The notes: a model not told the origin generated them from the sequence alone. Numbered from the stretch's first letter, positions 27,080 to 38,470 are shown. The stretch: DNA of 44,035 nt from Deltaproteobacteria bacterium (GCA_026995935.1 JALWNK010000041.1:1-44035); one strand, 5' to 3'. Numbers and translations: made by a program.

Positions 27080-27499
27080 TTGAAAAAAGGGGGATTTACA
27101 CTTTCCAAGGCAGAAAGGATTTCAGGCAGTAGGGAATTCGGCAGGATATTTAAGAGAGGAAAGAGAATAAAATTTCCAGAGTTTACACTGGTAGTGGCCC
27201 AAAACTACTTGCCTTTTTCCAGAATGGGGATAGGCGTGGGAAGGCGCTTTGGAAATGCTGTCAAGAGAAACAGGGCCAAGAGACTTTGCAGAGAACTGTT
27301 TAGATTAAACAAGTATCGGATCCCAAAGGGGATTGACATTGTCTTTCTTCCGCGCCAGGCAATTTTGGGCGCAAGATGGTATAAACTGCAAAAGAATATG
27401 GAGAAGGCAGGAAAAATAATTGAAAAGGGTATCAATACGGAGCCAGGCCGTTCCCAATCCCATTTTGTGGTTGGTAGTGGGAATAGTCAAGGCATATAA
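27080..27499 (+). CDS. rnpA: Ribonuclease P protein component
   Basis: Protein subunit of RNase P, which trims tRNA 5' leaders together with the RNA subunit (not in this window). It is 139 aa, slightly longer than the usual ~120 because of the C-terminal extension overlapping yidD. Motifs are [22 protein letters not shown] and the RNA-binding RNR block [20 protein letters not shown]. The only start available is TTG at 27080, 16 bp after rpmH, directly behind GCAGAGGG. Confidence 0.95.
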   Translation: MKKGGFTLSKAERISGSREFGRIFKRGKRIKFPEFTLVVAQNYLPFSRMGIGVGRRFGNAVKRNRAKRLCRELFRLNKYRIPKGIDIVFLPRQAILGARWYKLQKNMEKAGKIIEKGINTEPGRSQSHFVVGSGNSQGI

Positions 27500-27671
27500 A
27501 TTTTTCGTATCTCCAATTTTACCAGGTTCCTGCCGTTTTTACCCAACATGTTCCAGTTACTGCATTGAGGCCCTTCTGAAATATGGTCTAATTAAAGGCC
27601 TCTTTCTTTCTGCAAAACGAATACTCAAGTGTCATCCTTGGCACCCAGGCGGTTTTGATCCTCTCCCCTGA
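27420..27671 (+). CDS. yidD: Membrane protein insertion efficiency factor YidD
   Basis: Small membrane-associated protein of 83 aa with the family core [28 protein letters not shown] and a C-terminal [16 protein letters not shown]. It assists YidC-dependent insertion. The TTG start at 27420 has AGGA 7 nt upstream and lies inside rnpA (80-bp overlap), a common arrangement. The first ~20 residues are an extension relative to most homologues; a GTG or TTG near 27460 would give the standard length. Confidence 0.93.
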   Translation: MKRVSIRSQAVPNPILWLVVGIVKAYKFFVSPILPGSCRFYPTCSSYCIEALLKYGLIKGLFLSAKRILKCHPWHPGGFDPLP

Positions 27672-27712
27672 TCAATTTTCTACCAAATTTGAGAGAAACA
27701 ACGGAAGGAAAA

Positions 27713-29374
27713 ATGGAAACTAGAGCTTTACTGGCCATCGTCTTATCAATTGCAGTGCTGGCTGGCTTTCAGTATTTCTTTGGCAACACGCTGCAGAGGC
27801 CCGTACCAGGTGCAAACGGAACAAACACCTCTTCAATCAATTCAACTGTTAAAGCCGAGACCAAGCCAGAACCATCCAAGACCCCGGAAAAGAAACCCGT
27901 GCTCCTGAAAAAACTTGTGGATCTTCCTCCACAAGGGGCCCAAAAGGGAAGGGACGTAGTGGTGGACACCCCACTATTCAAGGCAGTCATATCAGAAAAC
28001 GGGGCAACCTTCAGCCATTTCGTACTTAAAAAATATAAACAAACCATAGAGAAAGACTCACCAGGTGTTGATCTTGTTAATGTATCTCCGCCACTTCTTC
28101 CCCTTGGCGTAAAGGTTTCAAGCGGCGCCGAGATCGATTTAAGGGCGCGTCTTTTCAAAACCGAAAAAACGAAAGTCCAAATCCATGACGGGCAGGGGCC
28201 TGAGACATTGAGTTTTGTTTGCCAGCTTGGAGGGAATGCCACATTGACAAAGGAATACATCTTTCGGCCCGAAAGCTACACCTTTGACCTTGTTATGAAG
28301 ATTTCTGGTGCTGATGCAGGAAAATACACGGTTTTTCTGTACGACAAGCCCTATCAGCAATCGACTCGCTATGTCTTTTCAGGGCCATCTTACTATTCGC
28401 CTTCAAAGGGGCTGGAAGAGGTGAGTCTAAAAAAGCCGGGTGATATCCATACCTATAGCGGAGATCTGGACTGGCTAAGTTACGGGGACAATTACTTCAT
28501 GACGGCCCTGATCCCAAATGGAGGCAAGGGGCCATGGAATGTCAAGATTGTGCTTCTTAACGAGGAAAAGCTTACGGAGAGCAGCCTTTCGGCACCGGTC
28601 CTAGGAAGTGCAGGGGATCAATCAATAACCATCGCAAAGATGAATGTCTACATGGGGCCAAAGGAGATAGAACGGCTCAAGAAGGTTGGTCATAACCTTT
28701 CAAAGGCCATAAACTTTGGATGGTTTGACCCCATTGCTAAACCGTTGCTCTACGTGCTCAACTTTATGTACAAGTACGTGCCAAACTATGGGGTGTGCAT
28801 AATTCTCCTCACCATACTCATAAAGGTGCTTTTCTGGCCCCTTGCCCACAAAAGCGCCCAGTCCATGAAGACCATGCAGAAGCTCCAGCCCAAGCTTCAG
28901 AAGCTCAAGGAAAAGTATGGAGACGACAAGGAGCGCCTGAACAGGGAGTTGATGCAGCTCTACAAGACTTATAAGGTCAATCCCATGAGCGGGTGTTTGC
29001 CAATGCTGCTTCAGATTCCTGTCTTTTTTGCCCTGTACAAGGTACTTCTCCAGGCCATTGAGCTTAGGCATGCTCCATTTATGCTATGGATTAACGATCT
29101 GTCTGCGCCAGACAGGCTCATGATTCCAGGTGTCCATATACCCATGATTGATGGGATACCGGTCCTTACCTTACTCATGGGTGCCTCCATGTATCTTCAA
29201 CAGAAGATGTCTCCATCTTCCCTGGATCCAACCCAGGCAAAGATGATGCAGCTTTTGCCCGTTGTGTTTACCTTCATGTTTATAAATTTCCCTTCGGGCC
29301 TGGTTCTTTACTGGCTGGTAAACAACATTCTTTCCATTGTCCAGCAGTACTACGTAAACAAGTTCACCGATTAA
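27713..29374 (+). CDS. yidC: Membrane protein insertase YidC
   Basis: Inner-membrane insertase of 553 aa. It has an N-terminal anchor (ALLAIVLSIAVLAGFQYFF), a Pro/Thr/Lys-rich linker, a large periplasmic beta domain at about 80-330, and the conserved five-helix core (NYGVCIILLTILIKVLFWPL, NPMSGCLPMLLQIPVFFALY, and FINFPSGLVLYWLVNN). The periplasmic domain marks a Gram-negative form. The ATG at 27713, preceded by GGAAGGAA, is chosen over an upstream TTG at 27689. The neighbours yidD and jag are as expected. Confidence 0.97.
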   Translation: METRALLAIVLSIAVLAGFQYFFGNTLQRPVPGANGTNTSSINSTVKAETKPEPSKTPEKKPVLLKKLVDLPPQGAQKGRDVVVDTPLFKAVISENGATFSHFVLKKYKQTIEKDSPGVDLVNVSPPLLPLGVKVSSGAEIDLRARLFKTEKTKVQIHDGQGPETLSFVCQLGGNATLTKEYIFRPESYTFDLVMKISGADAGKYTVFLYDKPYQQSTRYVFSGPSYYSPSKGLEEVSLKKPGDIHTYSGDLDWLSYGDNYFMTALIPNGGKGPWNVKIVLLNEEKLTESSLSAPVLGSAGDQSITIAKMNVYMGPKEIERLKKVGHNLSKAINFGWFDPIAKPLLYVLNFMYKYVPNYGVCIILLTILIKVLFWPLAHKSAQSMKTMQKLQPKLQKLKEKYGDDKERLNRELMQLYKTYKVNPMSGCLPMLLQIPVFFALYKVLLQAIELRHAPFMLWINDLSAPDRLMIPGVHIPMIDGIPVLTLLMGASMYLQQKMSPSSLDPTQAKMMQLLPVVFTFMFINFPSGLVLYWLVNNILSIVQQYYVNKFTD

Positions 29375-29405
29375 AAGAAAACGGAAGGTTGCGGAGATTG
29401 CAGAT

Positions 29406-30290
29406 ATGAATCAAACAAAGGTTGAAACAAGGGAATTTGAGGAAAAGACGGTTGACAAGGCCATAGAGGCCGCTTGTGAATATTTTGGGTGTTCCGAAGA
29501 CGATCTTGAAGTTGAAATAATTACCAGGGGCTCCACTGGCCTGTTCGGGCTTGGAGGGAAAAAGGCCAAGATCAAGGCCTCGTTCCAGGTTCCTGTGGAC
29601 AAAGAGCCCGAAAAGAAAGAATCCGGGGAGCAAATGGCTGAAAGAAAGGAAAATGAGCCTCCAGGAGATACCGAACCCGAAGAGGAAACCCAAACCATGT
29701 ATGCTAAGAAGCCGGAAGAGGAAGAGGGAAGGGAAGTGCAGGAGCAGCTGCCAACGGAGGACGGGACCGAGGAAGAAAATGGATTAACCCGTGAAGTCGT
29801 AGAAAAACGCGTGGCTCTGGCCTGTGATATAACAAACGAGATATTGGAAAAGAGTGGACTTTCTGGACATGCAGACATCATGGAGCAGACTTCAAGGCCC
29901 TATGTAAATATTACAGGTGATGACATTTCCCTGATTATTGGCAAGGAAGGCCAGACCCTGGATGCCCTTGAATACCTTGTTAATCTCTGCCTAAGGAGAA
30001 GAGACCCTGACGTTAATTACAGGGTTGTATTGGAGGCTGGCGGTTACAGGGAAAGGCGCAAGAAGAGCCTGGCAGCCATGGCCGAAAGGCTTGCCATAAA
30101 GGTAAAGAGGACGGGAAGAGCGGTCAGCCTTCAGCCCATGCCTGCCAGGGAACGAAGGATTATCCACATGGCCTTGAAGCAGTTCAAGGGCGTAAAGACC
30201 CACAGCTCCGGGCAGGGCCCCTACAGGAAGGTAGTAATCACTCCGGTACGTAAAAAGAAATACCAAAGAAGGCAAAAGCCTGGGGATTAA
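29406..30290 (+). CDS. jag: Jag/KhpB-type RNA-binding protein
   Basis: Protein of 294 aa with the three Jag domains: Jag_N at about 4-60 (EEKTVDKAIEAACEYFGCSEDDLEV), a KH domain at ~150-215 (ISLIIGKEGQTLDALEYLVN), and R3H at ~225-290 (MPARERRIIHMALKQF). An acidic, low-complexity linker of about 75 residues rich in Glu and Pro separates the first two. It binds RNA and is linked to envelope and division control in other bacteria. It lies 31 bp after yidC. Confidence 0.93.
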   Translation: MNQTKVETREFEEKTVDKAIEAACEYFGCSEDDLEVEIITRGSTGLFGLGGKKAKIKASFQVPVDKEPEKKESGEQMAERKENEPPGDTEPEEETQTMYAKKPEEEEGREVQEQLPTEDGTEEENGLTREVVEKRVALACDITNEILEKSGLSGHADIMEQTSRPYVNITGDDISLIIGKEGQTLDALEYLVNLCLRRRDPDVNYRVVLEAGGYRERRKKSLAAMAERLAIKVKRTGRAVSLQPMPARERRIIHMALKQFKGVKTHSSGQGPYRKVVITPVRKKKYQRRQKPGD

Positions 30291-30404
30291 GGCCTAAAAT
30301 TTTTTCCGTTTCAAGGGAATTTTTTCACCTTTTTGTTACACCTCAGTGGTTAGCGGCCCCTTAATGCCTGAACAAAAATACAAGGTACGTCCCCGTATCG
30401 TGCC

Positions 30405-31835
30405 ATGAAACTTTCTCATGATTCAGACACCATAGTTGCCATTGCAACCCCACTTGGGCCAGGGGGGATAGGCATAGTAAGGATTTCAGGTGACAAGAGC
30501 CTGGATATTTTGAGGTCCATATTCAGGCCGTCAAATCCAAGATGCCAGTTTCGCTCCCATGTCCTTTATTACGGATTCATTTTTGATCCGCAAACAAATG
30601 AGGAGATAGACGAGGCCCTATGCGTTTACATGAAGTCCCCAAAGACATACACCAGGGAAGACGTTACTGAGATCCAGTGTCACAGTGGACCTGCCATCCT
30701 CAACCAGATATTGGATCTTTGTCTGAGGCAGGGGGCAAGGCTTGCAAGCCCTGGGGAGTTTACCAAACGCGCCTATCTTGCAGGTAGAATAGACCTTGCC
30801 CAGGCAGAGGCCGTTGATGAATTGGTTAAGGCCCAGGCCACAGGCCTTAGCAGAATGAGTCTCAAGGGCCTTAAGGGGGCCCTGTCCCAGCAGGTTTCTT
30901 CCATAAAGGAGGAGCTTATTTACTGCATCTCCGCCCTGGAGGTGGCCATAGACTATCCGGAGGAAGAAGGCGAGATACTTGAGGAGGAAGATATTAGGAC
31001 CAGGCTTGAAAGCCGCGTCATTGGACCTGTTTCAAGACTCATAAAGGCACATGAGATCAGTGCCATTCACCGATTCGGCGCAAAGGTGCTCCTTGTGGGA
31101 AGGCCAAATGCAGGTAAGTCCTCCCTTTTAAATGCCCTTAGCTGCGAAGAAAGGGCAATAGTTACAGAGGTGCCCGGCACGACCAGGGACATAATCGAAA
31201 AGCATATAGAGATATCTTCCATTCCTGTGATACTCATGGACACGGCTGGGATCAGGCAGAGTCCAGATCCCATTGAGGCCATGGGCATAGACAAGATCAG
31301 GCAGATAGCCGAGACAGCAGACCTTTTCCTGTGGCTAGTAGATCCTGTTCAAGGGTTGGGGCCAGAGGAAAAAGAGGTGGCTGCGCTCATAGAAAAAAAA
31401 CACAAGGCACCGGTTATTGTGGTAATAAACAAGATGGACCTGATTGGGCCCTCAAGGAGGAAGGGCCTTAAAAGTGAGCTGTTTTCAAGGGTCAAGGGCC
31501 TTTTACCACAGGATAGGGAGGCAGAGGTGGTTGCCCTTTCTGCACTGACAGGAAAGGGACTGCCAGAGTTAGGAAGGACCATTTCACGTCTTCTTGTAAA
31601 GGATAAAGGGCCCCAGGAGGTGGACATTGCCCCTAATATCAGGCATAAGGAGGTACTAGGAAAGGTGCTTGATAGCCTCTTAAGGGCGAAAAAGGCCCTC
31701 TATGAGGGCCTGTCACCTGAGATAGTTGCCATTGATCTTAGGCAGGCCCTTGAACACCTTGGCGAGATAACCGGAGAGACAGTTACCGAAGACATCCTAG
31801 ACAGGATATTTTCAAGTTTCTGCCTTGGAAAGTAG
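30405..31835 (+). CDS. mnmE: tRNA uridine-5-carboxymethylaminomethyl GTPase
   Basis: Potassium-dependent GTPase of 476 aa that with MnmG modifies the wobble uridine of several tRNAs. The N-terminal domain starts DTIVAIATPLGPGGIGIVRISG. The G domain has G1 GRPNAGKSS at 232-240, GTTRD, DTAG and NKMD. The C-terminal motif is FCLGK, a variant of the usual FC(I/L)GK, with the cysteine kept. A 114-bp gap follows jag; no clear promoter is seen in it. It ends 4 bp from the convergent yajC. Confidence 0.97.
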   Translation: MKLSHDSDTIVAIATPLGPGGIGIVRISGDKSLDILRSIFRPSNPRCQFRSHVLYYGFIFDPQTNEEIDEALCVYMKSPKTYTREDVTEIQCHSGPAILNQILDLCLRQGARLASPGEFTKRAYLAGRIDLAQAEAVDELVKAQATGLSRMSLKGLKGALSQQVSSIKEELIYCISALEVAIDYPEEEGEILEEEDIRTRLESRVIGPVSRLIKAHEISAIHRFGAKVLLVGRPNAGKSSLLNALSCEERAIVTEVPGTTRDIIEKHIEISSIPVILMDTAGIRQSPDPIEAMGIDKIRQIAETADLFLWLVDPVQGLGPEEKEVAALIEKKHKAPVIVVINKMDLIGPSRRKGLKSELFSRVKGLLPQDREAEVVALSALTGKGLPELGRTISRLLVKDKGPQEVDIAPNIRHKEVLGKVLDSLLRAKKALYEGLSPEIVAIDLRQALEHLGEITGETVTEDILDRIFSSFCLGK

Positions 31836-31839
31836 CTTC

Positions 31840-32169
31840 CTACTTTGTTTCCGCGGTAGGTCTTCCTGCGATCTGGCTCCTGGCAACCCTTATGACAACA
31901 TTAGGGGCCACTTCCAGGGAGACGATGTTCTCAGAAAGGCTTGCGATCCTTCCTATGATGCCGCCAGATGTGATGACCTCATCCCCTTTTTTGAGGGATT
32001 TTAAAAACTCTTGGTGCTGTTTCTGCTTTTTTTGCTGAGGCCTAATCAGAAGAAAATAGAAGATGAGAAATATGATAATGAGCGGAAGGAAGGCCATTAT
32101 GGGATTCCCCTGTCCGCCCTGGGCGCCTCCAGGCGCTGGCCCCATTGCATATACGATTTGTGAAAACAT
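31840..32169 (-). CDS. yajC: Sec translocon accessory protein YajC
   Basis: Single-pass inner-membrane protein of 109 aa. One hydrophobic segment at about 25-45 (AFLPLIIIFLIFYFLLI) is followed by RPQQKKQKQHQEFLKSLKKGDEVITSGGIIG, the family signature. It works with SecD and SecF. The ATG at 32169 has AAAGGAG well placed. It lies 21 bp after tgt as in most bacteria, but secD and secF are absent downstream, where mnmE converges. Confidence 0.96.
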   Translation of the reverse strand: MFSQIVYAMGPAPGGAQGGQGNPIMAFLPLIIIFLIFYFLLIRPQQKKQKQHQEFLKSLKKGDEVITSGGIIGRIASLSENIVSLEVAPNVVIRVARSQIAGRPTAETK

Positions 32170-32190
32170 CTTTTTCTCCTTTCCCTTTAC

Positions 32191-33324
<1,134 letters not shown>

Positions 33325-34764
33325 CTACTTGCCCGCCGCCTTTTTAAGCCCTTCAAGGAGCCTTTGGTGGATGTTTTCAAAGGGCCCGTTTGAAAGAACG
33401 ATAAATACGTCACCTGGTGCAAAATCCCTTGTAATGCGTTCAACTATTTCACCTGCATCCTGGCAAAATATGGCCTCTTTACCCCGCGCCTTTAGGTCAA
33501 GAACCAGCCTCTCAGAGGAAAGCCTGTCACCCTCAGGGGCCTTGTCGGGGTCCGGAACCTGCCGTACATAAATCTTGTCTGCTGCTCCAAAGGAGTTGAC
33601 ATAGGGTTGTTGAAATACGGCCCTCCTGCTGGTATTTGTCCTTGGTTCAAAGATGGCAACGATACGCCCTGTTTTGAATCTTTCCCTTAGGGCCTCAAGG
33701 GTCTCCCTGACGGCCCTGGGGTGGTGGGCAAAATCATCAATGACCACCATATCCCCCACCTTACCCCTGACTTCCTGGCGTCTTTTGACCCCCTTGCACT
33801 CTCTAAGGCCCCTCAGTACTCCGTCCATATTTAGCCCCAGGGCGTCACACAGGGCCACCACGGAAAGGGCATTTAAGGCATTATGTCGTCCTGGAAGGGA
33901 AATGGAGACCTTGTGTGTGCGTCCACTCGGCCCCTTTGCCTTAAAGGTTGTCGTCTCTTCATCTATCTTCAGGGACCTTATCTGCCAATGGGCGTTATCA
34001 CCTGTTCCATAGGTGATGACAGGGCAGTTTGCATGAGTGGCTGCATCCATTACGTCTTTCCAGTCACTACAGGCAATAAGAACCCCCTCTTTTGGTAAAA
34101 GCGAGGCGAACTTGTTGAAGGAGGCCTTAATATCCTCAAGGGAAGCGAATATGTCTGCATGGTCAAATTCAAGGCTTGTAATAATGGCTGAAAAGGGTCT
34201 GTAAAAGAGGAATTTTGACACCTTCTGGAAAAAGCTTGAATCGTACTCGTCTCCTTCAACCACAAACCACTCGCCTTTGCCTGTGCCAAAACCCCTTTCC
34301 TTCTGAACAGGCACCCCGCCTATCATGAAGCCTGGCATTTCTCCGCATGCCTCAAGGGCTGAAAGAAGAAGGGTGGATGTGGTGGTCTTTCCGTGGGTTC
34401 CAGCCACAACCAGGGGTTTCTTGCCGGAAAGGAAAAAGTGCCCCATGGCCTCTGGAAAGGACATGTACGGTATCTGGTTTTCAATTACAAAACGCGCCTC
34501 CGGATTGTCCCTTCTGATGACGTTTCCTATGACAACAAGATCGGGCCGGAAGGCCTCTACGTTTTCAGGCCTGTAGCCTTTCAGGGCCTCGATGCCCAGA
34601 CTTTCTAACACCCCATCCATGGGCGGATAGCAGCCAGAGTCTGATCCGCCAACCCAAAAGCCCTGTTCCTTTAAAAGGCCTGCAAGGGCGGCCATGCCAG
34701 TGCCGCATATCCCAAGAAGATAAACCCTCTTTTTCTTCTCGCTTTGGTCTCTTTTTTGCTCCAT
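33325..34764 (-). CDS. mpl: UDP-MurNAc:L-Ala-gamma-D-Glu-meso-DAP ligase (Mpl)
   Basis: Mur-ligase-family enzyme of 479 aa that reattaches recycled murein tripeptide to UDP-MurNAc. The order is the N-terminal VYLLGICGTGMAALAGLL, ATP-binding GTHGKTTT at 122-129, EGDEYDSSFF, and the C-terminal FEPRTNTSRR. EGDEYDSSFF and the lack of MurC-type motifs favour Mpl over MurC. The ATG at 34764 is preferred, with AGGGG upstream; a TTG at 34815 would add 17 residues. It heads mpl-tgt-yajC. Confidence 0.92.
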   Translation of the reverse strand: MEQKRDQSEKKKRVYLLGICGTGMAALAGLLKEQGFWVGGSDSGCYPPMDGVLESLGIEALKGYRPENVEAFRPDLVVIGNVIRRDNPEARFVIENQIPYMSFPEAMGHFFLSGKKPLVVAGTHGKTTTSTLLLSALEACGEMPGFMIGGVPVQKERGFGTGKGEWFVVEGDEYDSSFFQKVSKFLFYRPFSAIITSLEFDHADIFASLEDIKASFNKFASLLPKEGVLIACSDWKDVMDAATHANCPVITYGTGDNAHWQIRSLKIDEETTTFKAKGPSGRTHKVSISLPGRHNALNALSVVALCDALGLNMDGVLRGLRECKGVKRRQEVRGKVGDMVVIDDFAHHPRAVRETLEALRERFKTGRIVAIFEPRTNTSRRAVFQQPYVNSFGAADKIYVRQVPDPDKAPEGDRLSSERLVLDLKARGKEAIFCQDAGEIVERITRDFAPGDVFIVLSNGPFENIHQRLLEGLKKAAGK

Positions 34765-34929
34765 TGTAAGATGCCCCTGGCCCTGCACTATACAGTTTTG
34801 ACACCTTTCAAACAATCGCTTTTAGGCCTCCTTCTTTTGTTTTAGTGTCATGTTTTTGTCTGGAGTGGGGACGCATCAGGTAACAGAAGCCTTGTAATTT
34901 TGGTTTCAAATTGATAGTTTAGACCACCT

Positions 34930-35241
34930 ATGAAGCAGGATAGATGGGCGGCAATAGACAGGGCAAGGAGGCTTCTTGGGCTTACCGAGAAGGCCTCCAG
35001 AAACGAGATAAGAAGCGCCTACATGAAGGCGTGCAGGCTGAACCATCCGGATAAGAATACGGATGCGGAGGATTCAGAGGAAAGAATGAGCCTCATCAAC
35101 AGTGCGTACAGGCTTCTTATGGAATATTCAGACAATTACCGTATGAGTTTCCTGCCCAACGAGGACGGTATGGATGACGAGGACTGGTGGTTTTACCATT
35201 TTGGGCAAGACCCAATCTGGGCAGGTGAAAAAGAGGAATAG
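34930..35241 (+). CDS. Small J-domain protein
   Basis: Protein of 103 aa made almost only of a J domain: [32 protein letters not shown], with the essential HPD tripeptide at residues ~39-41, followed by [17 protein letters not shown]. The acidic, Trp-rich tail ([21 protein letters not shown]) has no known domain. It should stimulate an Hsp70 partner, but it lacks the Gly/Phe and zinc regions of DnaJ. The ATG is at 34930. It ends 2 bp before lysC, so the two are surely co-transcribed. Confidence 0.9.
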   Translation: MKQDRWAAIDRARRLLGLTEKASRNEIRSAYMKACRLNHPDKNTDAEDSEERMSLINSAYRLLMEYSDNYRMSFLPNEDGMDDEDWWFYHFGQDPIWAGEKEE

Positions 35242-35243
35242 AC

Positions 35244-36470
35244 ATGGCTCTTGTAGTGCAAAAATATGGCGGGACCTCGGTTGCAAACTGCAACAGGATA
35301 AAGAGGGTGGCAGACAGGGTAATAAGGAGAAAGCAACAGGGCGATGACGTGGTGGTGGTCCTTTCGGCCATGGCTGGCCAGACCAACTATCTAATTTCCT
35401 TGGCCCTTGAGATGCAAAGTCAGCCGGATAAGAGGGAACTTGACGTGCTCCTTTCAACCGGGGAGCAGGTAACCATCTCCCTCTTTTCCATGGCAGTAAA
35501 GGCGCGCGGGCTTGATGCCGAATCCTTTCTCGGCTACCAGATCCCCATAGAGACGGATGCTGCCCACACAAAGGCAAGAATAAGAAACATTCCAACAGAG
35601 AAATTGAAGAGGGCGATTTCCCAGGGAAAGATACCGGTGGTTGCAGGCTTTCAGGGTGTAGATGAGATTGGAGACATAACAACCCTTGGAAGGGGAGGCT
35701 CTGACACAACGGCGGTGGCCGTGGCGGTTGCCCTGGGGGCCGACGTTTGCGAGATTTACACGGACGTTGACGGGGTTTACACAACTGATCCAAACATTTG
35801 CCCAAGCGCCAGGAAGATTGACAGGATCTCCTACGAGGAGATGCTGGAGATGGCAAGCCTTGGCGCAAAGGTCCTTGAGATAAGGTCTGTGGAGTTTGCC
35901 ATGCGCTACAATATGCCGCTGCACGTAAGGTCAAGTTTCAGCGAAAGCCCTGGCACCATGGTGGTTAAGGAGGATGAATCAATGGAAGACGTACTGGTTT
36001 CGGCAGTAACCTACAGCAGGGATGAGGCGAGGATAACTGTTAAAAAAGTGCCGGACAAGCCCGGTATTGCCGCAAGTATCTTCAATCCCATCTCTGACGC
36101 AAATATTGTGGTGGACATGATTATCCAGAATACCAGGGAGGGAAACCTTACGGACATGACCTTTACCGTACCAAAGGGCGACTTTCAGCAGGCCCTAGAG
36201 ATAGTGGAACGCACTGCCAAGGATATTGGCGCAGAAAGCGTTGTGGGGGACAAGGGCATTGCAAAGGTCTCCATTGTTGGCGTGGGCATGAGAAACCACG
36301 CAGGAGTTGCAAGCAAGATGTTTGACATCCTTGCAAAGCACGGGGTGAATATCCTTATGATTAGCACCTCGGAGATAAAGGTATCCTGCGTGATAGATGA
36401 AAAGTTTACAGAGCTTGCAGTAAGGGCGCTGCACGAAGGCTTTGGCCTTGACAAGGAAAATCAAGACTGA
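35244..36470 (+). CDS. lysC: Aspartate kinase
   Basis: Aspartokinase of 408 aa catalysing the first step toward lysine, threonine and methionine. The N-terminal [13 protein letters not shown] motif is followed by the kinase domain with [22 protein letters not shown] near 150, then two ACT regulatory domains ([23 protein letters not shown] and [23 protein letters not shown]). Length fits the stand-alone monofunctional class. The ACT domains suggest feedback control by lysine and/or threonine. No lysine riboswitch is seen upstream. Confidence 0.96.
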   Translation: MALVVQKYGGTSVANCNRIKRVADRVIRRKQQGDDVVVVLSAMAGQTNYLISLALEMQSQPDKRELDVLLSTGEQVTISLFSMAVKARGLDAESFLGYQIPIETDAAHTKARIRNIPTEKLKRAISQGKIPVVAGFQGVDEIGDITTLGRGGSDTTAVAVAVALGADVCEIYTDVDGVYTTDPNICPSARKIDRISYEEMLEMASLGAKVLEIRSVEFAMRYNMPLHVRSSFSESPGTMVVKEDESMEDVLVSAVTYSRDEARITVKKVPDKPGIAASIFNPISDANIVVDMIIQNTREGNLTDMTFTVPKGDFQQALEIVERTAKDIGAESVVGDKGIAKVSIVGVGMRNHAGVASKMFDILAKHGVNILMISTSEIKVSCVIDEKFTELAVRALHEGFGLDKENQD

Positions 36471-36492
36471 TCCTTCCAAAAGAGGTGTTTAA

Positions 36493-38079
36493 ATGTCAAA
36501 GAAGGTCGAGATATATGACACCACCCTGAGGGATGGTACCCAGGCAGAAAACTTCAACCTTTCCGTTGAGGACAAGATCAGGATCGCCCAGAAACTCGAT
36601 GAACTTGGAATCGACTACATTGAAGGGGGCTGGCCAGGGTCAAACCCAAAGGACCAGCAGTTTTTTTCAGAAATAAGGCAGTACAACCTCAAACACAGCA
36701 GGATTGCCGCCTTTGGCTCCACACATCCTGCCAGGAACAAGGCAGAGGAAGACCCGAATCTCAGGGCCCTGGTGGCATCTGGTGCGCCTGTTGTAACCAT
36801 CTTTGGGAAAAGCTGGGATATCCACGTAAGAGACGCCCTGCGCATCAGCCTAGAAAGAAACCTCGAGATTATAGAAAGCTCCCTTTCCTTTCTGAGACAA
36901 AGGGTTGAGACCCTTTTTTACGATGCAGAGCACTTTTTTGACGGCTTTAAGGCGGATAGGGACTATGCCCTTTCAACCCTCAAGAGGGCCAAGGAGGCAG
37001 GGGCGGAATGTCTAGTCCTTTGTGATACCAACGGGGGTACCCTGCCAAACGAGATAGTCGAAATAGTAAAGGCCGTGCAGGATGCCCTTGGAGAGGATAC
37101 TGCCCTTGGCATCCACTGCCACAACGATTCGGAAATGGCCGTTGCAAACTCCGTAATGGCCGTTACAGCAGGGGTAAGGCAGGTGCAGGGCACAATGAAC
37201 GGCTTTGGAGAGCGCTGCGGAAACGCAAACCTTTGTTCCATAATTCCCGCTCTTGTCCTGAAGATGGGGTACGAGTGTGAGGCAGGAAGGCACCTTTCAA
37301 AACTCACCAGTATAGCAAGGTTCGTTTACGAGATAGCAAACCTTGCTCCCAACAAGTACCAGCCATATGTTGGCGCAAGCGCCTTTGCCCACAAGGGCGG
37401 CATCCACGTAAGCGCGGTCCAGAGAAACCCGGAGACCTACGAACACATAAGGCCAGAGCTTGTTGGAAACGTGCAGAGGATTCTTGTTTCAGACCTTGCA
37501 GGCAAGAGCAACGTCCTTGCAAAGGCAAGGCAGTTTGGCCTGGACATCTCAAGCGACGATCCTTTGGTGCTTGACATAGTCTCAAGGCTCAAGGAGCTTG
37601 AGGCCCAGGGATTCCAGTTCGAGGGAGCAGAGGCGTCCTTTGAGCTTCTCATGAGACGCGCAAGCGGGACGGCCCGCAAGTATTTTGACCTGGTGGCCTT
37701 CAGGGTCATAGACCAGAAGTGCAAGGAAGACGAGCCTCCCCAGGCAGAGGCAACGGTCATGGTTAGGGTGGGCGGAAAGATCGAGCATACGGCCGCGGTT
37801 GGAAACGGGCCAGTTAACGCCCTTGATAACGCCATCAGGAAGGCCCTTGAGACCTTCTACCCCCAGCTCAAGGAGATGACCCTTGCAGACTACAAGGTCA
37901 GGGTCCTGCCGGACAGCCCCGGTACAGGCGCAAAGGTGCGGGTGCTTATAGAATCCAAGGATTCCAGGGACAAGTGGGGTACCGTAGGCGTATCCCATGA
38001 TATAATTGAAGCAAGCTGGCAGGCCCTGGTGGACGGAATCTGCTACAAGCTTCTTAAGGATGAAAAGGGATCCGGCTAG
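36493..38079 (+). CDS. cimA: Citramalate synthase
   Basis: DRE-TIM metallolyase of 528 aa, condensing pyruvate and acetyl-CoA to citramalate for threonine-independent isoleucine synthesis. [18 protein letters not shown] holds the metal-binding aspartate, and [15 protein letters not shown] holds the HxH pair. The C-terminal LeuA-type dimer domain (about 400-525) is typical and may bind isoleucine. The start [16 protein letters not shown] and the [12 protein letters not shown] segment match the CimA group rather than LeuA; distinction rests on sequence style. It lies 22 bp after lysC, and the 3' end overlaps the next gene. Confidence 0.92.
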   Translation: MSKKVEIYDTTLRDGTQAENFNLSVEDKIRIAQKLDELGIDYIEGGWPGSNPKDQQFFSEIRQYNLKHSRIAAFGSTHPARNKAEEDPNLRALVASGAPVVTIFGKSWDIHVRDALRISLERNLEIIESSLSFLRQRVETLFYDAEHFFDGFKADRDYALSTLKRAKEAGAECLVLCDTNGGTLPNEIVEIVKAVQDALGEDTALGIHCHNDSEMAVANSVMAVTAGVRQVQGTMNGFGERCGNANLCSIIPALVLKMGYECEAGRHLSKLTSIARFVYEIANLAPNKYQPYVGASAFAHKGGIHVSAVQRNPETYEHIRPELVGNVQRILVSDLAGKSNVLAKARQFGLDISSDDPLVLDIVSRLKELEAQGFQFEGAEASFELLMRRASGTARKYFDLVAFRVIDQKCKEDEPPQAEATVMVRVGGKIEHTAAVGNGPVNALDNAIRKALETFYPQLKEMTLADYKVRVLPDSPGTGAKVRVLIESKDSRDKWGTVGVSHDIIEASWQALVDGICYKLLKDEKGSG

Positions 38080-38470
38080 GCCCCATTCTTTCATGGACGT
38101 TAAGGCCCTGATGCTTCTGGCCGCACTCGTGCTGGCAGCCTTAGCTATCTGGGATGCATCCATGTTAGGCTTTGTTAATAGTCGCAATGCTTTCAGGCCA
38201 GTTGATCCTGGGATGAGATTGGCTTCTGCTGAAGATATTACTGATGGACGTCTTTGTCTTCTTGGAAGGGCCGTAGACATAAACCAGGCCTCCCTGGAGG
38301 AGCTTGTAATGGTTCCGGGCATTGGAGTAAAGAGCGCGGAGAAGATCCTTTCTTTCAGACAGGATATGGGGTTCATTATTGATGATAGTGAGCTTTTGGC
38401 CCCCTTTGGTCCCCTGGTGCCAAGGCAGTGGATGGGGCTTAGGAAGTGTTTCAGGGCGGCATTCGACTAG
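38060..38470 (+). CDS. Membrane-anchored helix-hairpin-helix protein (ComEA-like)
   Basis: Protein of about 136 aa with one N-terminal membrane segment ([16 protein letters not shown], ~16-31) and a C-terminal helix-hairpin-helix pair: [29 protein letters not shown], as in ComEA DNA-uptake proteins. The domain would lie outside the cytoplasm. The ATG at 38060 lies inside cimA (20-bp overlap) with TAAGGA just upstream; an ATG at 38093 is the alternative. A DNA-binding or uptake role is inferred only; no other competence gene is nearby. Confidence 0.78.
   Translation: MKRDPARPHSFMDVKALMLLAALVLAALAIWDASMLGFVNSRNAFRPVDPGMRLASAEDITDGRLCLLGRAVDINQASLEELVMVPGIGVKSAEKILSFRQDMGFIIDDSELLAPFGPLVPRQWMGLRKCFRAAFD

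Noticed and set aside
30291-30404. Terminator between jag and mnmE suggested by T-rich runs
   Set aside because: Only a 4-bp stem (TTCC/GGAA) can form; the T runs are not preceded by a stable hairpin.
34816-34929. Lysine riboswitch or attenuator ahead of the J-protein/lysC unit
   Set aside because: The 114-bp gap has no recognisable lysine-element helices or terminator.
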